The position numbers were made by a program, and so were the translations under genes. Below the pieces are notes generated by a model. It made no database searches, had not been told where the DNA came from, and saw only the letters and a program-made list of their open reading frames with translations. This document shows, piece by piece, positions 16,513 to 27,385 of a stretch of 64,000 bases of DNA. The DNA is taken from NCBI GenBank assembly GCA_963575745.1, contig CAUYUJ010019604.1:88276-152275 (forward strand). The letters run 5' to 3'. The stretch is from Prorocentrum cordatum (Eukaryota > Sar > Dinophyceae > Prorocentrales > Prorocentraceae). Each line of letters starts with the position of its first letter. Positions within the stretch are counted from its first letter, which is position 1.

Positions 16513-17180
16513 AAGAGGAGGAGGAGGAGGAGGAGGAGGAGGAGGAGGAGGAGAAATGAGGAGAGGAGGAGGAGGAGGAGGAGAGGAGGGGGGAGAGGAG
16601 GAGGACCAGGAGGAGGAATGAGGAGGAGGAGGACGAGGAGGAGAAGGAGGAGGAGGAGGGAAGGGAGGATGGAGGAGAAGGAGGGAGGAGGGAGGAGAGA
16701 GAGGAGAGGAGGGAGGAGGAGGAGGAGGAGGAGGAGGAGGAGAGGAGGAGGAGGAGGAGGGAGGAGGAGGAGAATGGAAGGAATGGAGGAATTGGAGGAA
16801 TGGAGGAATGGAGGAGGAATGAGGGAGGATGGAGGGATGGAGGAAGGAGGAGGGAGGAGGAGAGGAGGGGAGGAGGGGGAGGAGGAGGAGGAGGAGGAGG
16901 AGGAGGAGGAGGAGGGGAGGAGGAGGGGGTGAGGGAGGAGGGGGGGAGGGGGGGGTCAGAGCCGGGGGGGGAATGGGAGGTGCCAGCAAGGCAGCGGCTT
17001 GGGGGAGGGAGGCGAGGAGCGAGCTCCCTCCGCTCCTCCTCCCTCCTCCTCCCCCTCCTCCTCCTCCCCCTCCCCTCCCCCTCCCCCTCCTCCTCCTCCT
17101 CCCCCCCTCCCCCTCCTCCTCCTCCTCCTCCTCCTCCTGCTCCTCCTGCTCCTCCTCCTGCTCCTCCTCCGCCTGTTCCG
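16513..17180. repeat. (GAG)n followed by inverted (TCC)n
   Basis: GAG at 16,513-16,930 and TCC at 17,036-17,180 are complementary, so this ~670-bp region could fold into one large imperfect hairpin around a ~100-bp centre. No gene was found. Confidence 0.9.
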
Positions 17181-17440
17181 ATCGTGCCATTTGCCTCGTG
17201 CTGCCTGCGCTTCGGAGGCTGCAGACCCTGGAAGATTCCTTATCTGATGAGGGCGGCGGTGATGTCCATGGCCGATCCACGATTGGGGCGAGTAGACCAG
17301 GGGAGAGCAATACATGTATCCAGGGGCGCCGATGATCTATGTCCTCGACAAGGCTCCCAGGCGAATGCGTGTAATGCCCGCCCCTAGGCTATTCGCCCCT
17401 ATCGTCGCCGCCGAATTGCTGCCGACGGACCGTGCTGGAT

Positions 17441-17619
17441 GCTAGATTCAAGTCGGGCCTGTCCCTCTACAGGAGGAATATTCCAAAATAGTCAAAACAT
17501 AGTCTGGGGACGATTTGTTGTCTTGACTATGTTTGACTATTCTTGAGCATTGTTTGACTATTCTGAATTTTTCGCCCTAAATCCACCTGTAGGAGGACAT
17601 GCCCGACATAACGCTAGAT
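17441..17619. mobile_element. Family A TIR element with 7-bp target duplication
   Basis: The element spans 17,448-17,612 (165 bp), TCAAGTCGGGCCTGTCCCTC to GGACATGCCCGACATAAC. GCTAGAT flanks it at 17,441-17,447 and 17,613-17,619. Inverted ends extend ~25 bp; the interior is AT-rich 'gactattctga' type. The 17,620-18,060 stretch downstream has dispersed AGCCACG motifs and no gene. Confidence 0.8.
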
Positions 17620-18108
17620 CATATAATAAGGTGCGCCTCGTATGTGATGTCGCTGGCACGCTCACGTGTTGCAGCTGCGGCCATCGTTTTCTGGCTTTCC
17701 GCCTCTCACGTGTAAAAGCGGCGCATGCCTGACTCTATCCTTCAACGTGATTGGATGTTAGCCACGTTTTTTTTGTTTTTGCCACGAAATAGCCACGGCA
17801 CTACATCAAGTTTAGCCACGAGTAGCCACGTTTAGACACGTTTGTTTGGACACGCCACTTTTTGTTTAGACATGTCCATATTTGTAGATACGTTTAGCCA
17901 CTCGTAAGCCACGCCCAAGCGAGAACCATCCGCGGCTATTCCCGGCTAGAACTTGTAATATGAATCACTCTTGCACCGCGCTGAGGCGAGAGCAACGTCC
18001 CCGCTAAACGCGGCTAAAACAAATAGCCGCGTCTTCCAGGGATGGGGGTCGATTTTGTGAACAGATGCGGCGTTCCGCCGCCCGCTGCCAAGACGGCCCA
18101 GAACAACC

Positions 18109-18240
18109 CAGACATGATCGCGTTGTAAGAACATCAGGTCGGGATGGTTTTGGCCGTTTTCGGCCTAGGGGGGCCCTCGCCGGGCCTCGGGGCCGTCAAA
18201 CAAAGATTCAGGACGAAAAGGGAACGGGGGATTGTGGAGT
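18109..18240 (-). mobile_element. Family B element, partial, minus orientation
   Basis: 'ttttggccgttttcggcctaggggggccctcgccgggcctcggggccgtcaa' block and flanks; both ends are diverged. Confidence 0.55.
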
Positions 18241-18299
18241 CCCTCGCCTTTCGGATGGTGTTTTCCCCTTTTCCTTCCCCTCCTCCTCTGTCGTCCTCT

Positions 18300-18700
18300 T
18301 CTCCTACACCTCCTCTTCCTCCTCCTCCTCCTCCTCCTCCTCCTCCTCCTTCTTCTCCTTCCCCCAAGAATCGAGGTTTTGCTTCTCCTGCACCCCCCCA
18401 AAAAAGCTCAGCGGCATCCGTTTGTTTTGGTTGGGGGGGGTGCAGGAGGGACTCTTCGCTATTCTCCGCGTTGCTCCGCTCTCCTCGTTCCTCTATCTCC
18501 CGCCTTCCTCCTCCTCCCTCCCCCAGAATCGAGCTTTTTGCTTCTCATGCGCCCCCACCCCCCCAAACAAAAAATCCGGAATGCCGCCTCTCTGTTTTTT
18601 TGTCTTTCCTTTTTTGAGGGGGGGGGGGTGCAGGAGAAGCAAACAGCTCGATTCTGCGGGAAGGAGGAGGAGGAGGAGGAGGAGGAGGAGGAGGAGAATT
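18300..18700. repeat. TCC and GAG arrays around a duplicated pyrimidine-rich segment
   Basis: (TCC)n at 18,300-18,365 and (GAG)n at 18,661-18,697. Between them are two 'agaatcgag-ttttgcttctc' units (18,367 and 18,524) and a third on the opposite strand near 18,640, indicating local inverted duplication. Confidence 0.6.
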
Positions 18701-18764
18701 CGACGTGGCCCCCTCTGCCCTCACCTCTGGAAGGAGTCCGATTGAACGCCCCCGTAATGAGGGT

Positions 18765-20765
18765 TAACAGTGAAATCCTCCACAGGAGGATTCCGATCGA
18801 AACACTCCACAGAAGGATTGCTATTGAAATCCTCCACATGTTGTTTCCTATTGGAATCACCTGCAGAAGGATTGTTATTGAGATGCTTCCAAAGAAAGAA
18901 CTCCCCCGTTGGCATTGTATTGGCATTGGTTTGGCAATGGTTTGACATTGTGCTTTGCAATGCGTTGGTATTGCGCTGGCACTTCGTAAGCATTGAGTTG
19001 GCGAGTCCTGATGGAACCCTCTACAGAAGGACTCCAGTTGAAACCTCCATACAAGAAGGACTCCTTTTCAAACCCTCCACAAAAAGGGTTCATGGTGAAA
19101 TCCTCCACATGAGGATTCCATGCGAAGCCCTTCACTAAAGGATTCCTATTAAAATCTACCATCAAGGATTTCCCCAATTGGCACTGCTTTGGCAGTGGGT
19201 TGGGGTCGTCTTGGCATCACGCTGGCATTGTGTTGGCACTGCTTTGGCATTGCTCAGACATTGCTCTGCCGAGTCCTGATTTCCCCCTTCGCAGAAGTAT
19301 TTCTATTGAAACCCTTCCCCAAAAAAGGGTTCCTATTGAAATCTGCCACAAAGGATTGCCCCTATTGGCATTGCAGTGGCATTGGATTTGGGATCGCCAT
19401 GGCATTGGTTTTGCATTGTGTTGGCACTGCGTTGGCATTGCACTGGCGAGTCCTAATCGGACGCTCCACAGGAAAAGTCTTATTAATCCACCCCACCACA
19501 AGGATGCCCAGTGACCCCCACACGCACTAGAAGGGATCAAAATGAAATCCTCGACAGAAGGATTACATCCGCAGCCCCTTCACATAAGGATTCCTATCAA
19601 AATCCTCCGAACATGGGTTCGCAATGACATCATCTCAGACGGATTCTCATTGAAATACACAAAGAGAGGATGCCCCCAATTGGCATTGGTTGAACCTTGT
19701 GTTGGCATTGCGTTGGAAGTGCGCTGGCATTGCGCTGGGGAGTCCTAATGCCTGCCTTCGCAGAAGGATTCCCATTGCACCCCCCCGAAGGGTTCTCATT
19801 AAAATCCACCACACAGGGTTGCCCCCGTGGCATGGCAGTGGCATTGAATTGGGGTCGCCTTGGATGATTTGGCATTGCGTTGGAACTGATGTATCATTAC
19901 GCTGGCATTGCGCTGGCGAGTCCTAATGCCTCCCTGCGCAAAAGGATTCTTATTGCAACCCTACACAACAAGGGTTTCGAATGAAATCTACCACGAAGGA
20001 TTGCCCCCATTGGCATTGGATTGGGGCCGCCTTGGCATTGGTTTGGCATTGCGTTGGCACTGCTTTAGCATTGCGCTGGCGAGTCCGAATGCCTCCCTTC
20101 GCAGAAGGATTCTCAGCGAAACCATCCGCAAACAAAAAAGGGTTCCTTTCTGACATCTACCACAAAGGCTTGCCCCCAACGACATTGCATTGGCATCGGA
20201 TTTGGGATCGCATTGGCATTGCGCTGGCATTGCGTTGGCACTGCTTTGGCATTGCGCTGGCGAGTTCCAATGCCTCCCTTCGCAGAAGGATTCCTAGTGC
20301 AACCCCCAGAAGGATTGTTATTGAAATCTACCACAAAGGCTTGCCCCCAGTGGCATGGCATTGGCATTGAATCGAGGTCGCCTTGGCATTGGTTTGGCAT
20401 TGCTTCGGCACTGATTTAGCATTGCGCTGGCGAGTCCGAATGCCTCCCTTCGCAGAAGGATTCCTATTGCCCCCCCCCCGCAAAAAAAGGATTCCTTTTG
20501 AAATCTATCACGAAGGATCGCCCCCAACGACATTGCATTGGCATCGGATTTGAGATCGAATTGGCATTGCGCTGGCATTGCGCTGGCATTGTGTTAACAC
20601 TGCCTGCTTTGGCATTGCGCAGACGAGTTCCTATGGCTCTCTCCGCGGTATCTATCTTGCACAGAAGATTTCTTCTTGAAATCCACCGAAAGAAAATAAT
20701 CCCCAATTGGCATTGCATTGGCATTGGTCGGCAATGGATTGGTATCGCATCGGCATGGATAACGG
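18765..20765 (+). repeat. Satellite field, ~165-190-bp unit with nested GGCATTG motifs
   Basis: The phrase TGGCGAGTCC-AATGCCTCCCTTCGCAGAAGGATT recurs around 19,735, 19,912, 20,078, 20,258 and 20,428, with older units up to 18,770. Each unit ends in a run of 'ttggcattgcgctggcattg' motifs. Open frames of ~80-120 codons on both strands follow the repeat and are not treated as genes. Confidence 0.9.
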
Positions 20766-20854
20766 TACAGCTTAAGGAAAGAGTGCGTTTATCCAATTTT
20801 AGAGAGAGGTCACATAAGGATAATGATGAAGAGAAGACTGCAAGCTCGTAAAGA

Positions 20855-20979
20855 AAAGAACCTCGGGAGCAACGAGGGACTCCACAATCCCCCAGCCTCG
20901 ACGAAAAACCGGTCCCGGGGAAAGGGTCGGGACTTCCAGGGACCCCGCATTGAACAAATAAGGACGTCGCATGTTTGGG
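20855..20979 (-). mobile_element. Family B element, partial, minus orientation
   Basis: 'aaaaaccggtcccggggaaagggtcgggacttccagggacc' through CGCATGTTTGGGG. The following 20,980-21,470 resembles repeat D phrases and holds no clear gene. Confidence 0.55.
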
Positions 20980-21469
20980 GATGGTCCGAGAGATCCCCTG
21001 GACCACGCAAGAGGCAACCAAGATGGCCCGTAAGTTACCTCGAGAGACCCCCAATACACGCCAGGGGACCCACCATACGGCTCCACAACGGCATCGTAAG
21101 ACAGCCAAAACGGACCATCCAGCATGCGTCCAACAAGTTCCAAGACGTTTCAAAAACGGCTTGAAGCGGAGGGGGAGGTGGAACACCGAACCTCCGGCAT
21201 GTGCCGAAAAGGTTCGAGATGCCCAAACATGGTTGAAGGCACATCTTGATGAGGAGGGCGCGGGGGAAGGGGAGGAGGAGGAGGAGGAGGTACCTTCAGG
21301 AGGGTCTTCGAACGCTCCAAGCATGGCCCAAGAGGGCCTGAAGAGTCTCCGACGAAAGTCCCCCTTGTAGCCCCAATCTACACAAACAGCACGAGCACTC
21401 ACCCACTCCTTTTCCCAGTCTTCCCTTGCCACTTCTCCCTTCCACCTCTCTTCCCTCCTGTGCTGCTGC

Positions 21470-21495
21470 TCCTCCTCCTCCTCCTCCTCCTCCTC
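21470..21495 (+). repeat. (TCC)n directly abutting the spliced-leader relic
   Basis: A short TCC array ends at the first base of the spliced-leader match. Confidence 0.8.
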
Positions 21496-21523
21496 CCGTA
21501 GCCATTGTGGCTCAAGGCTCAAG
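21496..21523 (+). other. Relict dinoflagellate spliced leader (DinoSL) plus a second partial copy
   Basis: 21,496-21,516 reads CCGTAGCCATTGTGGCTCAA(G). The 22-nt DinoSL known from dinoflagellate mRNAs has T where this has G in the ATTTTG stretch, so one mismatch in 21. It is followed at once by a further GCTCAAG (to 21,523), as expected if a leader-bearing gene was transcribed and trans-spliced again. ATG follows at 21,524. This indicates that the downstream sequence was copied from a mature trans-spliced mRNA. Confidence 0.85.
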
Positions 21524-22223
21524 ATGGCACGCCATCGCGAGCCCAGCGTGGATACCGCTAGTCCGCGGCCAATCCCAACAGTCTTACAGCCACACCCAGG
21601 GACGAGCTGCCGTCCATTCCTGCGTTTTTTCCCGGCGTTGCAGGCCGCCTTTCATATTGCTGTGTGTCTCGTGAGGTTCGCACCGAGCATCCATATCGTC
21701 TCGCGCCCCGTGCCGAGCTTCCACACTCCCGCATCGAGCCCAGTGCCGTGCATCCATATCGCCTCATCGTGTGCCGTTCCGCTCCAGCCCAGAAGATTCA
21801 GTCAAGTACGCAGTGGTTTCGTAGAGGACCTGGCCAGTGGCGAGTCGTCGAACAGCATCCTCATACCACTTGCCTGTACTACGACATCATGTCCACCGCT
21901 TCCTCCGATCGGGACGACCTTTCCAACGGCTCCACGTCCCGCAGACGCCGAGACGACCGACGCCATCGTCGAGAATATTCTGCCGCGACGAACGTCGTTA
22001 TGAGGACCGCCAGCATCGCAGAGAATAACCCCGCAGAGATGGCCGACGTGCTGCTCGCGAACTCCTCGAACACAGCGGCCACACAGGATTCGCCAGTCAA
22101 GGACCCGCAGGTTCTCCCCATGCGCAACCCCGTGCTGCAGGGCGGAGTACTGCACGCCTGCAACCGACCCCATCACGCAGGACAGCCAGATCGGGGGGAA
22201 GTGCAGCGCCCGAAGCCCCCGCC

Positions 22224-23184
22224 GTGGCCATGGAAGCGGACGCTAAGGCTCCACCTCCCGCTTCAGGTACCACCGACACATGGACCAACTCTCGTTATGT
22301 CGAACAACAGTTGGGCCCCGCAGCTGCCGCACAACTTGCACGGGACATCGAATTGGCTCCAACCTTTGCATCTCAACCCGACGCAGTACCAGCCACTCCA
22401 GTCGTTGGCCACGCTATTCTTGAATCCGATCACCCCCATCACTCACAACCAGAACGACACGGATCATTTCTTGGGATGCCCGAAGACTTGGATGTCGCTC
22501 TACGTGAACTCATGCAACGCCAAGGCGCTACTGCCGCTTCCCGCTTTCAAGCACAAGCTGGTCAGCTTGTCGCTGAATCCCGTGAAAGTGTCCGTCATCT
22601 CGCACAGCAACAGGTTTCCGCCATTGAGCGCCGAGTCGATGTATTTCGGGACGAAGTCGCTCGCACTCGCGGAGAACAAGACCGCCAAGTTGCTGAACAT
22701 CAGCGCATATGGCAGAATATCGACCAGATGCGCGACACCCTGGCCCTCGCTGAAGCGCAGACTCCGATCGCGGACCTCAGCCGCCTCGCCGAGTGGGACC
22801 GCCAGCCTGATCCTACCCTCTTCTCCATGGGCTGCCAGCGCCTCATCGCGCCGAACGTTTTGCTCGACGACTTCCAGGAGTGGATCGCAGGAGTCAATCT
22901 ACAATCGAACCATGTGGAGCTACTGGGAGATGGCGAACCTTCACGTCGCTTCGTTCTTCAAGTCAAAGGAGATAACGCAGTCGCAGTGCCCCGAGCCATG
23001 GTTCTCTCGCGCGCAATGCGCAACGCTGCTGGGCAATGGAAGCGCTTCTTTATCGACCGATTCCACGGGCCAGCCAGTCGACATCTACATCAATCCTGAC
23101 AAGTCTCTCAAGCAGATCAGAACGGAAGTCCAGACCAAGAAGCTATTGCATGTCATGCAGGACCGCTATCCTCCGCATCGTTGA
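22224..23184 (+). pseudogene. LINE ORF1-like (gag-like) protein, one frameshift
   Basis: Frame 22,224-23,099 encodes ~290 residues: a Pro/Ala-rich start, a long heptad-rich region (ALRELMQRQGATAASRFQAQ through RTRGEQDRQVAEHQRIWQNI, roughly residues 85-170) typical of a coiled coil, then a compact C-terminal part (FVLQVKGDNAVAVPRAMVLS) ending RFFIDRF. The natural continuation (PVDIYINPDKSLKQIRTEVQ) lies in another frame and ends at 23,184, so a frameshift lies near 23,060. LINE ORF1 proteins are RNA-binding chaperones of the retroposition particle. The role here is inferred from position before the endonuclease and from architecture; no RRM motif is certain. Confidence 0.6.
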
Positions 23185-23426
23185 AGAGCCCCCCGCGCCG
23201 AAGGAGAGATACACTGCGACCCCGCGCCTATCATCTAGATCATCATCCGCGGCCAGAACGACCCCTCTATCCTCCAGTGGAACGAGCCTTCGACCACCAA
23301 CAATACCAGTCCATCGGCCGCGGCAACATCCCCACCTCCTTCCAGGCGCAGTTCGCTGACGCGGAGGCAGCTACGTGGTGTTCCTAACCATCGCTGGGCC
23401 CCCCATGGCGATTTGGCGCTGCCACG

Positions 23427-24215
23427 GAGCCGACCACTATCGTCACGTGGAACGCTCGAGCTCTCATGCGCCACAAGGGCAGGCGTCGCCGCCGCAAACA
23501 ATCTGCCCTGACTAAGTACATTAAACGTAAGTGCGTGATCGCGCTCCAGGAGGCCCATGGCTCTGAAGCTCTGCTCCGCACCCGGGTCGGCACGCAGCCG
23601 TGCCTCTACAAGGTCTACTTCCCAGCGTTCCCCAGCATCGGCGGCGGCGACACCACGGGAGGCGTCGCCACGCTTGTTCCGTGGCCCTCGCCGATGGAGC
23701 TGGAACAGCTCCAGCCACATCAGCTCCCGCTCTTCGACCGCGTCGAAACTGTTCCTGGACGCGCCCAGCAGCTCACGATCACGCGCGCCATCACGCAAGC
23801 CACCATGGTCATCATGAATGTCTGAGTGTCCACAACCACGATATCGCGATCGACGACCGCCGCCAGATCCAGCAGGCATGGGAGCTCAACCGTGTGTGGG
23901 CGGAGGCGAACTATCGCGCGCACATTGCGATCGGGGACTTCAATGTAGCCAGCCGCCCACCACAAAGCTTCTTCCAACCGCAACCGCAGGGGGCGCTCCT
24001 CGGTCTCGATAACAGCATGCGCCAACAGCAGCCGTTCTGGAGGGCCCTCTTTGACTCAGATTGAGACCGACCTTCCGACGCGCTTCAGCCGCTCGGACCA
24101 CGCTGCCTCCACCATCGACCGGATATTCATCAGCCCCCCTTCTCGCGCCACGACCGAGCTCACCGTCGCTGCTTTCGCGCGACCGCCTCAGCGACCACGC
24201 GACCATCGCCTTCTC
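23427..24215 (+). pseudogene. LINE ORF2 N-part: APE-type endonuclease, frameshifted
   Basis: The endonuclease/exonuclease/phosphatase motifs appear in order across three frames: TIVTWNARAL (WN), VIALQEAHGS (QE), AHIAIGDFNV (GDFN), ASTIDRIFIS (IDR) and LSDHATIAFS (SDH). Frame changes occur near 23,820 and 24,050-24,200. In intact elements this domain nicks target DNA for target-primed reverse transcription. The full motif set makes the identification firm even though the reading frame is broken. Confidence 0.75.
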
Positions 24216-24219
24216 CATC

Positions 24220-26860
24220 GGGATCAAGCCACGCACCCCGCTCATCGACCAGGCCATCCACCCGTCGATCTTCCCCGACCCGAACGACACCGCCTACTTT
24301 CAGCAGCTGCCTGATGCCGCGAAGATCGACCACGTCTCCATAGACAGCCGATGGCGCATTCATAAGAGGCCCATGGCTGAAGCGGCGCAGTTGGCACGCG
24401 GGGATTGGGTTCGGATGACCACCGGTGACGCTAACAAGACGGGCCTTCCTGCTGGGAGCGCCCTCGCTGCCCGCTCCATATCCAGAACCATCTGGCGGCA
24501 AGATCTTCATCTCGCTCGCCGCGTCGCCACCGCCGCCGCCCTGGGCGCCGAGAACCTCTCGATCGACAACGGCACCGCCGCGCTCCGCGACCCCATCGCC
24601 TCTGCCTCCCAGGCCGCGCAGCTGCGCCGCGACTTCGAGGCCAGGCAACTCTCTCACGCCCAGCAGGCAGCTCAGCGCCCCCAGGGGCAAGGAGGAGCAT
24701 TGCCACCAGAGAAGCTTCGGTCCATCACGCGGTCCTCCCAACGTTGGGCCCTCCTCTGGGCCCCCTGGAAACGTCGTCTCGCCATCCAGGGCATCAAGAT
24801 CTCAGGCCCTGATGGGCCCAAGACCGCCAGAGGGAGTAGCTCCGTGGCTGCTGCTTTCCGCGCACACTGGCAGACCATCTTCGAGGCGAAGCATATCGAC
24901 ATTGCCAAGGCCACCGACTACATCCACACGCACATGCCGAAAGGCGACACCCTCGACATCGGGGCGCCCGCCAAGCTGCAGATCAAAGCCTTCCTGCGCA
25001 GGACTTCCCCCATCGGCTCCAGGGCCTGACTCCCTGCCATGCTCTGCCTGGCTTGCGCGCGACGCATCGCTCGACGTATATTCGTCCTCTGCTCGGGCCA
25101 GCACTACGCCCGCGATCTGACTGACTCCGACTTCGCCTTCCCGCCGAAGGGTGATAATGCACGGGGCGAGCTCGCCGCTGACAGGGCGCCCGAGAAAACG
25201 CGCCCCCCCTCGCTGAAGAACACGGACATCAAAGCTATCGTTGGCGCCGTTATTACATGGTCGAGTGCGCCGCGGCAGAGCGCGCGCATTCCGCCCAGCA
25301 GGGCGTCGTCCAGGGTCGCAACTCCACCAAGCACGCCGTCCGCTTCAACGCTGAGATGCGCCGTGCTGGATGGCCACCATCTTCGCCAGCTTTGTCTTTT
25401 CGGCGGCCCCCCCGTCGGCGGGGCGGGACTGGCTCTGCATCGCGCTCAGGCACTTCGGCCTCCCGCAGGGCATCCTCGACCTCTCCCAAGCCACGTGCTT
25501 CGCGCCCTCCGGCTGCGTCAAGATCGACGGCGCGCGCCACGACACATTCGCGGAAGGCTGCCCCGCATCAGGCTCTGCATGGGCGATAGCCATGGACCCC
25601 ATAATCAGCCATATTGCGTCGTTTGTGGAAGACTCGAACGGCGCCCCGATCTTCGACGCTGGCAAAGTGGGCGATTGCGCTGACGACATTGGCCTGCTGA
25701 CGTACTCGCTCGACACGCTGCGCCAAGTGACCGCCCCGTTTGCCGCCGCAGAAGAGCTTGCGCTCCTCTCTCTGAAACCGCGCAAGTGCTTTATCGCCCC
25801 TCTATGGTCTGCCGCGTCCCCAGCCACCATTGCCACCGCGAAAGCGCCCCTGGCCGAACTCGGACCTCCGCGGGGTGGCTTCTCGGTCGCAGGGCGAGCC
25901 ATGTACCTGGGCACTTCTCGGCCCCGGGGCCTCGCTGGCCTGCGAATGGCTCGCTCCTGGGCAAAAATGGTGGCAGTGGGGTGATTTACTTCAGCTTGTG
26001 CAGAGTGGCAGCGACGCAACGGTTCGCTGATGCAATACATCAGCGCTGTCTACTCTGAGCTATGTTTCGCAGTCCTCCCCCCTCGATGCCTCCATCGCTC
26101 GCCGCGAACTGTATATTTCCCACTAAGTGGTTAGCATGCCACCGAACTCTTTTCGCAAGGTTGACCTGATCGCCATGGCGAGTTGGAGCCCGCCGCCTGT
26201 CATTCAATCCGCTCAAATTCTAGCTGTCGCTTCTGCTGCACGGTCTGCGGCAGTGACGCTTGCAGGCTCCTGGGAGATCTTCGCCGATCGCCCCGCTGAG
26301 CTGTCGTGGGAAGAAACATCGCTACAGAACGCTCCCCGCTAGCAGGCCGGCGCTTGGTCTCTACCATTATGGTCTTCCCAGACAGCCATCGTTTAGCACT
26401 ACCGCTCTCTCATGTGCCACGAAGTTCAGTTGCCGTTCTCTGGCCGGTCGATTACTGCTGCCGCCCGCGCTGCCCACAATGAGCGAACCCGCCCCGTCGT
26501 GCCAAGTTCCAACGCATCTATTCAGTCCAGCTTCGCGACCAGTCTTTCAAGTCACCTTTCACGGTCACGCCTGCCAAGCGCCTCCTTGACTGGGGCCTTC
26601 AAGCGCCCCTGGCACCTGGAGAGGTACAGATGCGCTAGGAGGCACTGACCGACGCTCTCAAGCAATTGCGCCCGAGCTGGCGCTGGGCCACGTTCAAGAC
26701 CCTCAGCGGTGGTCGGACTACCACGGCTAGAATGCACATCCTACAGCAGCGCAAGTGCGCGTTCGGATGCACGGACGCACCTGACCCATTCCCGCACTAT
26801 TTTTTCTGCCCCGCCCTCTCGAGGTCTTTCTGGCTCTTTGATCTCCCCCTCATCTAATCA
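24220..26860 (+). pseudogene. LINE ORF2 C-part: reverse transcriptase and C-terminal zinc motif, frameshifted
   Basis: RT motifs are scattered over frames: SAPGPDSLPCSAW (near 25,020), RPPSLKNTDIKAIVGA (25,210), AQQGVVQGRNS (25,290), EGCPASGSAWAIAMDP (25,555) and the catalytic box as CADDIGLLTY (25,677), where most LINEs have (F/Y)ADD. YLGTSRPRG and NTSALSTLSYVSQ follow. The end has QQRKCAFGC...HYFFC (C-x3-C-x8-H-x3-C; about 26,750-26,810), the usual LINE C-terminal knuckle position. At least four frame changes and stops make it non-functional. Confidence 0.75.
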
Positions 26861-27170
26861 ACGCTGACGGCATGAGGGTTGGGCCCTGCCGCAGCATATG
26901 CAGCTGACCCCACCAGCCCTATGTCTTTGCCGTCTACGGTCTCAAGGATCGTTCTGGCATTCCATATTTACAATAAGATAATATCCGCTTCCAGCGCGCG
27001 CACGGTGGCTGTCTCGCAAGCAGACCTGGTCGCCTCACGCCGGGCTGCTGTAGCATTACTATACAGGTAGAGGAGCTAGGCCAGAGCACGGCGGCTGAGA
27101 CTAACTCTTTGCCCTCTTCTCGTTCGTGCTCGTACCCGCCTGCCCTCTTCGTTTCTCATGGGGCCCATAC

Positions 27171-27330
27171 TCCTCCTCCTCCTCCTCCTCCTCCTCCTCC
27201 TCCTCCTCCTCCTCCTCCTCCCCTTCCTCCTTTATCTTCTCCTCCTTTTCCTCCTCCTCCTCCTCCTCTTCCTCCTCCTCCTCCTCCTCCTCCTCTGCCT
27301 CCTGCCGCCTGCCTCCTCCTCCACCTCCTC
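27171..27330 (+). repeat. (TCC)n microsatellite before an acceptor-like site
   Basis: TCC array and C/T-rich tail ending in CCGTTCCCGCAG|, followed by a coding-like segment. Confidence 0.95.
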
Positions 27331-27385
27331 CTGCCCTCCCTCCCTCGCCCCGCCTCCCCGCACCCTCCCTCCTCCGTTCCCGCAG

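Larger units (their letters stand above)
21496..27070 (+). mobile_element. Degenerate non-LTR (LINE) retrotransposon
   Basis: Order: DinoSL relic, ORF1 with coiled coil, APE-type endonuclease, RT, C-terminal Cys/His motif. At least six frame changes split ORF2. The 3' end is not defined by a poly-A or tandem tail; coding similarity stops at about 26,857 and a TCC array begins at about 27,171. The element contains none of the hairpins described for the copia element. Confidence 0.8.

Noticed and set aside
18770-20570. Numerous 60-130-codon frames on both strands
   Set aside because: Encoded by the satellite unit and repeated with it.
21664-22223. Plus frame upstream of LINE ORF1 read as an N-terminal extension
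   Set aside because: Composition differs, other frames are open as well, and the convincing ORF1 frame starts at about 22,224.
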